From Ichthyophonus hoferi (lineage: Eukaryota > Opisthokonta > Ichthyosporea > Ichthyophonida > Ichthyophonidae): a DNA stretch of 44,816 nucleotides. Location: the NCBI GenBank assembly GCA_002751075.1, contig NAOQ01000001.1:492203-537018 (forward strand), read 5' to 3'. Under the pieces are notes generated by a model. That model was not told the origin of the DNA, did not search any database, and saw only the letters and a list, made by a program, of their open reading frames with translations. This document shows, piece after piece, positions 36,410 to 44,816 of the stretch (its first letter is position 1; every line of letters begins with the position of its first letter). A program made the position numbers and the translations under genes.

Positions 36410-37429
36410 ATGGGCGCGCCAACCACCCTTGCCACAGAATGCAATATTCTCACTCTCTCCACTGCTGAGCAACACAAGAAAAGTGACAGTCAACGAGAAC
36501 TCCCTTCAGATTTCCCTAAAGTTCTCACACAGGAAGAAATAGAAAGTCTTGATATACCCAAAGAAGACAGATTTTTTTTTTTGACAGACCAAGTTATTCG
36601 TCGTAAAGAAGTATACCGTTCTCAGAGATGTCAAAGATGTTGGCACTTTCCTGTACGTTGTATCTGTGCACGCCTCCATCCCATTGCATTTAACGTGAAT
36701 GTAAGGATTGTTATATTCATGCACTACTTAGAATATGGAAATGCAGCTGATACCTCTAAGCTGTTTCTCACAGCACACCCTGGCCGTGCTCATCTCCTAT
36801 TATATGGACGAGAAAATGATCACAAGACTTTACACCATCTTCTGAAAGATTCAGCTCGTTCCATGGTTTTGTATCCCAGTGAAAAGTCACTGACTTTGAC
36901 GGAATGGCGTAAGTGGTCAGAGGAGAGGAGAGAGAAAGAGTTTAGGGTTAAAAAAGAGGAAGACGGTATGTCAGATATTGTTCAACAGTTAGCACAAAGT
37001 ACACTCACTGAAGAAAATAGCCAGGGCAACACAACCACCCCAAGATTGATGGGACAGACAAGCGGCTACGGGTCACTTGCCAATAACCAGCAACCTGATA
37101 TTCCGAATACATCTGAAACGGTAACCATCGTTATAATTGACGGCACATGGCGCCAAGCAAAACAGATGATTCATGTTGTGAGCAAGATGTGCCCGCAGGT
37201 CCAGCACCTCAAGTTGGAGCCACAAAGTATGAACTGGTGGGTTAAGAGAGGTAACCGTTCAGGGTTTACTCGCAAACAGCCACAACCTGGCCGAGTGTGT
37301 TCCGTCGAGGCGTGTGCCTTGCTCCTATTAGAGATGGGGGAGAAGGAAGAGGTGATTGAAGAGCTTCTTCATTTTGTGAACATTAACAGCAGGGCTATTA
37401 ATGGCCTTGCTGCCTGTCATAAGCTCTGA
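36410..37429 (+). CDS. DTW-domain protein, probable tRNA-uridine aminocarboxypropyltransferase, intronless, 339 aa
   Basis: DTW (TapT) family enzymes transfer the 3-amino-3-carboxypropyl group of S-adenosylmethionine to uridine in tRNA, giving acp3U. One uninterrupted frame from the first ATG. Seen: the zinc-binding cysteines C74, C77, C84, C86 (CQRCWHFPVRCIC), VIFMHYLEYG with NAADTSKLF (about 101-119), LYPSEKSLT (154-162), the signature DGTW at 244-247 followed by RQAKQM, and GFTRKQPQPGRVCSVEA (285-301). Between about 158 and 237 sits an 80-residue charged, then Ser/Thr/Asn/Gln-rich insertion not found in the compact bacterial enzymes. The sequence does not closely resemble human DTWD1 or DTWD2, so I give no symbol. 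It is the only intronless gene in the window. tRNA specificity cannot be read from the sequence. Confidence 0.9.
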   Translation: MGAPTTLATECNILTLSTAEQHKKSDSQRELPSDFPKVLTQEEIESLDIPKEDRFFFLTDQVIRRKEVYRSQRCQRCWHFPVRCICARLHPIAFNVNVRIVIFMHYLEYGNAADTSKLFLTAHPGRAHLLLYGRENDHKTLHHLLKDSARSMVLYPSEKSLTLTEWRKWSEERREKEFRVKKEEDGMSDIVQQLAQSTLTEENSQGNTTTPRLMGQTSGYGSLANNQQPDIPNTSETVTIVIIDGTWRQAKQMIHVVSKMCPQVQHLKLEPQSMNWWVKRGNRSGFTRKQPQPGRVCSVEACALLLLEMGEKEEVIEELLHFVNINSRAINGLAACHKL

Positions 37430-38205
37430 TGTGAAATCAGAACGAGTGTGTCAGTGAGAACAAATATGTGGATGTACGAAGAAGCTTAATTAGGTGCATT
37501 ATTCCTTTGCGGTTGTATGAAGTTTAGTGTATATTAGTAATAATGTAGTGTATTACTGTATTTAATACAATAATGATTTTATATTTCTGTCCCATCATAT
37601 CGGTTCTGTTGGTTACAGCCATATGTACCACTGGCTTGTATGTGAGAGAGGTCGAAATAGGATTCACATTATAAATGGTTGTGGTTAAATTAAGAAACTA
37701 AAGTCAGAAGTGTGATAATGAGATGTGGCAAGAACTCACCATTTACTTTTAAAATACTCCATAATGAAAACTAAAACCCAATCACCCTTAAAATACAATT
37801 AACCTAGTAGTTTAAAAGCTATTGGCTTAAAGTTTTTTACTCCAGGAGGGGGGAGAGAAAAAGAAGGGAGATTTTTATATAGCACTACATTTATACTAAA
37901 TCTTCATTTTATTTTGTCTAATATATATATATATATATATATGCATTCTATGTACAATAGATATTTTACATTTTATGTTGTGCCCGGTTGAGAGTAATAT
38001 AGCATGCTTATATTTATATTTTTGTTATAATCTTCCACTGGCTGGAGGGTGAGAGTAAAAAAATAAACGAAATGAAAATCATGATGTTAGTGATTTGGAT
38101 AGTGCCACAAGTAATCTGAAAAATTGCCTGCTGAGGTGGTTGGTGAGCTTAGAAACAGGCAGGATTTATAAGTATAGCTGCCTGCCTGTATAACTTCTTA
38201 TGATC
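37430..38205. other. 3' flank of the DTW gene
   Basis: AT-rich, with a TA run at 37919-37942. No canonical AATAAA is seen in the first 300 bases after the stop; variants such as aataatg near 37570 could serve. A minus-strand frame at about 38080-38138 (SPTTSAGNFSDYLWHYPNH, then stop) may be a last exon of the candidate gene to the right. Confidence 0.4.
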
Positions 38206-38546
38206 TTAGATGTTTAATGAAAATACAATATGGTATTTGGTTAACGTAGACGCTTGAGTATTTAAATAATCTCGTAGAGGTATGAATATGGATAATCGGG
38301 CTAGAAATGGTTCCTGGAACTGGTTATGATAACTAAGATTAGCATGGAAAAAGCTGTTGGTATCAGCCTGTGTAGTAGCTACTATCTCATTAATATTTTG
38401 TTGCAATAATGGAACGCTATTGCCTGGTGAAAGTGAAGAGAAGCTATACTACATTGTACATTTAATACGGTGCAATCCTGACTCGCCTCCAGTTTGTCAA
38501 TCACCCCCTTCTTAATTTGGAGTTTATCAGAATTCTTCTTGACCAT
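38206..38546 (-). CDS. Candidate small gene, function unknown (two exons or more)
   Basis: A start at 38546 opens MVKKNSDKLQIKKGVIDKLE. A good acceptor (cttcactttcaccag) at 38423/38424 opens a second frame, NSVPLLQQNINEIVATTQAD followed by TNSFFHANLS, open to a stop at 38206. A phase-1 donor near 38480 or 38445 would join them. The charged, helix-prone composition is protein-like, but the 3' structure is unclear. It would converge on the DTW gene. Not recognised. Confidence 0.35.
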
Positions 38547-40600
38547 AGTAATCCATGCTTAGATTTATTCTCATAGATGCCCCATGGAAAAATTACTAAG
38601 TCATGTAACATGGACAGCACATGACATAAAACAGGTCTTGGCTGATACCTCACGTATAGTAAACATGCAATATACATAATGCCATACACCTAAAATAAAA
38701 AAATTAATGGGTATACGAAATAGAAAGAAAGCATGGTTTAAAGAAAGATTTATGAAAACATGTATGGGTAATACAACAAAGTAGACCCAATAGAAAATAA
38801 TGTTTTAAATGTTCAGAGTGAGTGTATAATGACTGAAAGTAGCTAGACTAGAACTCTGAAAAGAAAGTATTCTTATGCAAGAAATATAATTTAGATTTAT
38901 TATGCATTCATTCAAATAACATTGACTAGGGCCAAGGTTTATGCCTTCATAAGTGAATGTATAATCGCTCATTAAAATTCATGTCGAAAGTAAATAAACC
39001 GCCTTGTTCTCGGTGACCATATTTATTTAGAATTAACGGAATACAGAATCAAAGGGTGTTTCAAAGCGTGCCCTTACAATAGTAATGACTAACTATATTA
39101 AATGGTTGTAATACATATAAAATTATCTAAATTAAACAAATATTTCTTTTTCTAACAACTTTTAATAATGAAAATGATAGACAAATAGTTGAGATCTGCA
39201 ACTGATTATTACTTCATTCAATAATGATACCTAATGAATCAACTAAATATAAGATATTGGCATCTCGAATGGCAGATGAGAACTACAAGTGGATAAACAA
39301 CGTAAAACACGAGGAATCTTTTTTCAGTCGCACTACAGAATCGTATGTCTCGGACCTATCATATATAGGCAATTTTTATACTTGTAATATACAACATCCT
39401 CTATATAGGTTGTTAAAAAGGAATATTGTTTGAATTTTGATATTTTTAAATATAGTTGTAATTATTTAATATCATTAGCAACAATTACTGTTACATAAGT
39501 AGTCTAAAAAAAAAAAAGGTGAGTGGAATATAAACCTGTCAATAATCAATAACTGAAGCAATTATTAGAAATACAATCTTAATCTAATGTAGGTTCTTAA
39601 TATAATTTTCTGCCCTAAATAATTAATGACTATAAAGTAGGGATGGTCGTTAATTCTCTCTGGAAAATACGAGTTCATTTTATCTGTTATTTTTCCTAGT
39701 GGTTAGATATTTACCTACCATAATATATCATTATCTGAATTCTGCTATTTCAATTGGAGCAGCGCCATCGTTTAATTTTATATTGTTAACTTGGTGCTAT
39801 TGTGTAATAATTATTATTGTGAATAGGACTTACATTTTAGCCAACTTGTTACATTTTGTTCTTAAGTTTCTTCTACAAGTATATACGAGTTTTATTATAA
39901 TATTTTTATCAAAATCTATGTCAGCTCCATTGACTTGTACACAACTGTTGGGGGCTCCAATTGCAAAACTGATGGTAGTTATTGTTTAAGCAGTTTTAAT
40001 AATAACTGCTTACTTGGACCCGTCTTTAAGGCCCGGAGGTTCTATATATCAACTCTCTAGGTGACTGGCTGTAGTCATTATGTCTTTATTCTAATTTAGA
40101 AGGGATATATGCTTTGATGCGCTTGTTGCAAATGTGAAAATTGCACAATGAAATTAATCATTAAGTGGTGCTATGTCACTATGTAAATAAATACTATTAT
40201 CGCTATCTAGTGTCAGTTCTCTGACTTCAGAACGAGTGACCCGTAGCACTTGTATTCAATAATCTAACAATGGAACCAATCATAATTATTCTTATTGACT
40301 AATACAACTCATGAAGGATAACAGAGACCCACTAGAAATGTCTAATCTTATCGAGATAAGATTATATTACTGTTTCCTTATCTGAATAGCTCATTAGCCG
40401 ATGCCCTACAGAGTTAACGATCTATACATAAGAACAATAATAATCTTATCATATAATTGTGGTACTACTGTGGGCTTAATTTTATTCTAATATGTTGGGA
40501 ATAATAAGTAGAAAAAGAAGTGAGTGTTCCTGTGACCTAGATTTGTTTAGAAGGAGAGAGAATACCAAATTAAGGGTTTTTTAATGTGTCCTTTTGCATA
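38547..40600. other. Non-coding or unresolved stretch
   Basis: AT-rich. It holds a third, weaker copy (about 39075-39165) of the segment repeated at 40790-40900 and 41100-41190. A 69-codon plus-strand frame at 39224-39433 and a minus-strand frame near 39890-39985 (SFAIGAPNSCVQVNGADIDF) look somewhat protein-like but lack exon partners. Confidence 0.35.
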
Positions 40601-40617
40601 CACGAAGTACAGTTATG

Positions 40618-40757
40618 CTAAGGCACATTTTTATTATTAAACAAGTCAACAGGTCTTGCCTTAGGCAGGATGGTCCCAAAGCATGTGATCTGAAATGGCT
40701 TATTATATTGTTGCTGGATTTCTACCGCTGGATCTCTACCATTGGCTGGTTCAACTT
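40618..40757 (-). other. Exon-like frame, duplicated unit copy A
   Basis: Minus-strand frame EPANGRDPAVEIQQQYNKPF continuing through ITCFGTILPKARP to a TAG at 40618-40620. Its first codons are shared with copy B (40895-41052). Possible acceptor ACCAG at 40746-40750. Gene membership unknown; it could be a terminal exon of a minus-strand gene or a decayed copy. Confidence 0.35.
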
Positions 40758-40900
40758 TGATAGATTATCTTGAATTGCCAACAGATTTCACTACCTATTT
40801 TCCCAAGCTACATATGTGGTAATAATTGTCAATAATATTAAATGCTTATAGCTATATAAAGAATTACTCAAATTAAACAAATGGTATTCCTTTTTTAACA
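40733..40900 (+). repeat. Tandem duplicate segment, copy A
   Basis: Shares, in order, ctaccattggctggttcaa, ctattttccca.gctac, and aaatgcttata.ctatataaa with 41024-41190, with gaps and substitutions in between. The copies are about 290 bp apart. Confidence 0.75.
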
Positions 40901-41052
40901 CTCCCTGGCACTGGCACTGGCACTGGCACTTGGCTCTGGATCTGGCTCTTGCTCTGGCTCTGTTGTAGGCTCTGGTATCTGACTGACGTGCATAACATGA
41001 TCCGAAATAGATAATTGCAGGATTCTACCATTGGCTGGTTCAATTTTGACAA
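40895..41052 (-). other. Exon-like frame, duplicated unit copy B, Pro/Glu and Ser/Ala tail
   Basis: Minus-strand frame EPANGRILQLSISDHVMHVS, then alternating Glu-Pro residues, then four Ser-Ala pairs, ending REC and TAA. The tail is produced by the ctggca and ctctgg hexamer tract at 40905-40960. The start EPANGR is shared with copy A. Confidence 0.35.
40905..40931. repeat. (CTGGCA)n hexamer repeat
   Basis: Four copies of ctggca followed by degenerate ctctgg units to about 40960. On the minus strand it is in frame as Ser-Ala and Glu-Pro repeats. Confidence 0.9.
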
Positions 41053-41190
41053 GTCATCTTGGATTACTGTTCAACATCAATTGATTGTTCCATCTATTTT
41101 CCCAGGCTACTTATATAATAATAATTGCAAATAATATCAAATGCTTATAACTATATAAACCCTTTAAACCGGGGGTATCCCAGGCAGTCA
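41024..41190 (+). repeat. Tandem duplicate segment, copy B
   Basis: Partner of 40733-40900. The part about 41100-41190 also resembles about 39075-39165. Confidence 0.75.
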
Positions 41191-41333
41191 AGAGACTCCT
41201 ATATCTACAAATACAACCTTAGAAATATATCCAGAATTTTACATAGGAAATGCCAGCATGGTCACATGACTGAGTTAACAGTCTTCCTTTCTTTCTTGGC
41301 TTCTCTTAGCATTTCCGCTAATGGGATAGTGCT

Positions 41334-41914
41334 GTTGGCTATTAACTCTGAAAGAATAAATGGCACAACCATCAGTTGGGTCATAAAATAATTGGTCCAA
41401 TAATAATTGTGTAAATGACGTTTTTTATAAGATTTTCCAGGCATCAACCAAACCTTCCCAAGCATTAGCAACATTTTTCCAAGCATTAAAAAAGGATTCG
41501 TGTAAATTGCTTTAACCAATAGGGTTTTATTATGTGTTTATTTAGATAAAAATGTGAAATGTAGTTATATTAACATCTACAATGACAAAAAAGTGCCAAA
41601 AAAATAAAAGGAATCTAAGCAACTATTAAAAACATGGATAATAACGTACAAATTGTTATAAACAAAGCTTTATGTTTCTTACTAATTTTTTTTAACAATA
41701 TCTTGTATATATATTTTCATTGCTGGTTAGGAGATACTTGGCCTGCATGTGATAATCATTGTATTTTATTGTAACGTCTAGTTATTTACTGGCACTTGAG
41801 TATAATAGTTAGTGTTCTGATATGTCTTCTATTGAGAATGCGGGGAAGTGTTTAGTTACTTACTTTCAATAATAGTAATAACTATTACTTACACCCAGGC
41901 TTAGTAACTTCTAT
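41334..41914 (+). repeat. Large diverged inverted repeat, left arm
   Basis: Matches the reverse complement of 42673-43366 through a colinear chain. Best blocks: 41765-41845 with 42755-42835 (includes ctagttatttactggcactt), 41655-41730 with 42870-42940, 41548-41576 with 43018-43045, 41494-41530 with 43065-43097, and 41334-41398 with 43288-43366. Identity within blocks is roughly 75-90% by eye. Confidence 0.85.
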
Positions 41915-42223
41915 AGTACATCTTGCTAATATTCTCCAGATTCCTTTATCCAAGATATTCTAGATCTCACTGAGACTAATTTAATAATTATCAATAAGCA
42001 TTCTTATATATTTATCTTTATCTAATCCATACTATAAATAAATCTAGCTTGGAATACTTCTTTAATTATTCTATATCTGTACTATATTGGTTACTCATTG
42101 GTAGTTAACCTCTATGATTGATTGATCTACTCAGTATGATTGGAAGCAATAAAATCAAACAGAATTACTTGCAATTACCTAATTAAATTATTTATGTGTG
42201 ACAATACATACCTTATTCCCTGG

Positions 42224-42365
42224 TTAGGTGAAAGTGCCTGTTGCATAGTAAAGTGTGTTGTTAAGCACAGGTACATATCTTGGGTTCACGACACTCTTAT
42301 AGGTCAGAGCCAATGTAGACCGAGCTTGTGCAAAGAGTGGAACAGCAGTGTTATTCGGATTAAGA
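42224..42365 (-). other. Exon-like frame in the spacer of the inverted repeat
   Basis: Acceptor-like AATTAACTTACAG precedes a 46-codon frame LNPNNTAVPLFAQARSTLAL, TYKSVVNPRYVPVLNNTLYY, ATGTFT then TAA. Protein-like composition; not recognised. A second frame at 42421-42515 on the same strand reads RAKHYLDNQARATFKQQLIG, then GSEACGQVTRT. I could not find a junction in phase between them. Confidence 0.35.
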
Positions 42366-42672
42366 CTGTAAGTTAATTATTTACATACAAATTTTATAAT
42401 ATATACAATGATGTGTAAGAGTTCTAGTGACTTGTCCACAGGCTTCAGAGCCTCCAATTAGTTGTTGTTTAAAAGTAGCTCTAGCTTGGTTATCGAGGTA
42501 GTGCTTGGCTCTAATCTACTTTTAATAGAAAGATGAGATGAGTTCAATGTAAGAAAAAACGTGTATGATGAGTCTATCCTCAGTTGTTTAAAGTATTATT
42601 TTATAAATTGAGGAGAAACTCCTTCCTTAATATGTTAAGCCTATTCGTGGTAATAACACAGTGTGAATGCCC

Positions 42673-43366
42673 AATAAGAGGTGCTAAGTTGAGTGTAAAT
42701 AATAATGATTATTATTATTGGAAGATTGAAAGTAGTTAAACAGTTTTTTATATTTTCAATAGGAGAAATATCAGAACACTAACCATTCTAATCAAGTGCC
42801 AGTAAATAACTAGACATTGCAATAAAATACAATGATTGTAACTTACAGGTCAAGTATTTTTTAGCCATCAATGAAAATAGATATAGATAAGATATTGTTA
42901 ACCAAATAGTAAGAAAATGCAGAACTTTGTTTATAATGGTTTTATACATCATTATTTATATCTCTATTAGTTGTTTACATTCCTTTTACTCCTTTGTACT
43001 TCTTATTCCTTGGATATGTCAATATAACTACATTCCACATTTTGATGCAAGTGGAAACGGGATAGATCCTTATTGGTTAATGCAATTTACAGGATTCCTA
43101 TAAGACCCACTAGAATTTCTTGATCATAACTAGTTCTTAATTTCTCTAATCGGTCTAACGTATATGTTCTAATTAAGGCAATTTTTCTTTAATGCCTTTC
43201 ATCTGTTCAATAATTCACATTCCGTTAATCTAGATTGATGAATTAAATCATCTGATTAGGAGCGTCATTCACACAACTAATATTGAACAAATTATTTCAT
43301 GACCCACTTGTCGCCAGCTGATTGTGTCTGTATTACTCGTTCCTTCAGAATTGACGATCTTGCAAC
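42673..43366 (-). repeat. Large diverged inverted repeat, right arm
   Basis: Partner of 41334-41914; the spacer is about 758 bp. At its outer end a minus-strand frame (43269-43358) reads IVNSEGTSNTDTISWRQVGH. The mirror position in the left arm (41332-41391, plus) reads LLAINSERINGTTISWVIK, so the arms share an exon-like peptide as well as DNA. Confidence 0.85.
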
Positions 43367-43891
43367 AATATAAAATAATAAAGCATAGCGTAGCACACAA
43401 TCATATAATATGGCAAATATAATGAAAAATTATAAGGTATAATAAAAAAGCAGAGTCGAATTGGATATTATATAATACTTGCAAATATGCTATATGATAA
43501 ATATGTTTAATAGAAATTGGCAGAAAATGCACTTCGTCAAACACCCATGCATACATGGACCCCTATATATAGTTATAATAAATAAAACGTACTTCATTAG
43601 TTAGATGGAGGCTATAACATTCTGGTATTGGAAAATGACTCTCCAGCCAGAAATTCATGTGTTATTATTATTATATTCATTGTCTCACTCAATTACTCTA
43701 AAAGACTGGCAGGTTTGTTCAACCGAAGTGCTGACAACAATTATAGTAAGAAAATATAGTCATAAACTGTACAAAGCAGTGATACCCAGACACCACTCCT
43801 TCTTAGGGCTTTGTTAATTTGCTAGGGATTTTTTCAAAATCTTAAATATTTCCTGATTCAATAAGTAAAATGGTAAGAAAACTTTCCTTTT

Positions 43892-43960
43892 TTATTGAAC
43901 TTGCCGAAGTACAGATAAATAACCACTGATGCCTGATGATCTGTATGTACCATTGGCAGC
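43892..43960 (-). other. Exon-like frame beginning AANGTY
   Basis: After ATCCATAG, the frame AANGTYRSSGISGYLSVLRQ runs to a TAA. Its start (ccaatggta in the DNA) is like the PANGR start of the frames at 40618-40757 and 40895-41052, hinting at a third relative. Confidence 0.25.
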
Positions 43961-44199
43961 CTATGGATATGCATTACAGGGAAATTGGCTCTCAAGACTT
44001 TAATATTAAAAGAATCAATGTGTTTTAGTTTCATCTCACAATGAACAGTTCTGGTTCTATGAATATAAATTTTTATTGGTTATAGTGCAGCAGCAGGATT
44101 TTACATGATGATACAATCTTACATAATAATATAGGCAGAGTAATGTGATTAATTATTTTAATATAAATCCCATAGGAAGCTACAATATAACCACCCATA

Positions 44200-44500
44200 G
44201 CCCTATTTAGCATTTAGCAGTTAAAAAAAATATTCAAGATAACAAGATATTTAAAATAAGCAAGAGATTTTAAACTAACATTTTAGATAATTCACATATT
44301 CCAAGATATACTAGATAATTTCATGATAATTTAAAATAAATTTGGGATATCCTAGGTAATAACGCTATAATATAATATGGGGATGTTCTAAATAATTAAA
44401 TTATGTAATACTCTAGCAAATTTCATGATAATTAAAAATAAATGCGTGATATTCTAAATAATTACGTGATAATCCATACAATTTCGGGATAGGATTATTA
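44200..44500. repeat. AT-rich imperfect tandem repeat, period about 105 bp
   Basis: taatttcatgataatttaaa and neighbouring bases at 44313-44360 recur at 44419-44466, with repeated gatattctaaataatt-like words throughout. No coding content. Confidence 0.6.
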
Positions 44501-44762
44501 TGATAAAATCACAAGCAACTACAACATAGCATAGCACATACTATAGCCCCGAGTATTTTTATGATGTGCTTAAGACTTATTAGTTTTAATAAAGATTATG
44601 TCTAAAAATTCACGGTGCATATTCGGTATACTACATTACCCGCTCCTATCTATCACACCACTCAAGCCTTGCTTCTGTATTTCTTCTTTCTTTGTTTTCT
44701 TTATTATTTCTCTTATTATTTCTCTTAGTAGTTTCATATGAAGCCATGTTTCTGTTTCGCAG

Positions 44763-44816
44763 ACCTTTCGCCGAAATGTACAAACTTGTTTGATCCAACA
44801 ACACAACCTCCCCCCC
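44763..44816 (+). other. Probable start of an exon running off the right edge
   Basis: A long pyrimidine-rich stretch (44660-44735) and the acceptor tctgtttcgcag precede sequence that in one frame reads LSPKCTNLFDPTTQPP. Too short to identify. Confidence 0.35.

Noticed and set aside
1-44816. High frequency of CCAAT/ATTGG words, especially 26-30 kb
   Set aside because: In AT-rich DNA of this length about ninety occurrences are expected by chance; without a count against shuffled sequence it is not evidence of a regulatory or repeat family.

Overview
The window is an AT-rich, intron-rich animal-type nuclear sequence. Most of the coding content is on the minus strand, in exons of about 30-260 nt with GT-AG boundaries that I joined by hand, checking reading phase. 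Gene content, compact spacing and short exons would fit a sponge or other early-branching invertebrate, but that is inference; nothing in the sequence names the species. I saw no tRNA, rRNA, CRISPR array or clearly autonomous mobile element.

Layout. (1) Minus strand 1208-19692: an 18.5-kb, 23-exon gene for a divergent MCM-family protein that best matches MCMDC2 (meiotic recombination), about 734 aa, with a degenerate ATPase centre. (2) 19693-21631: no firm gene; several short plus-strand exon-like frames. (3) Minus strand 21632-24118: a 6-exon gene for an uncharacterised 186-aa Rossmann-like protein with methyltransferase-like motifs. (4) Minus strand 24182-28985: a 9-exon gene for an unrecognised helical 308-aa protein; its stop lies only 63 bp before the start codon of gene 3. 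(5) Minus strand 30326-35853: an 8-exon CPSF4 (CPSF30) gene with all five CCCH fingers but no zinc knuckle. One intron holds a 604-N gap flanked by an exact 105-bp duplication, probably an assembly artefact. (6) Plus strand 36410-37429: an intronless DTW-domain (tRNA acp3U transferase-like) gene, head-to-head with CPSF4 across 556 bp. (7) 38206-38546 minus: a weak small-gene candidate. (8) 38.6-44.8 kb: no complete gene, but duplicated segments carrying similar exon-like frames, a diverged inverted repeat of about 2 kb (41334-43366), and a probable exon start at the right edge.

Functions are mostly unrelated housekeeping roles: mRNA 3' end formation (CPSF4), tRNA modification (DTW) and meiotic recombination (MCMDC2). 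No dedicated multi-gene system is evident. The least explained items are the Rossmann-like gene, its close-packed 308-aa neighbour, and the duplicated and inverted region at the right end.
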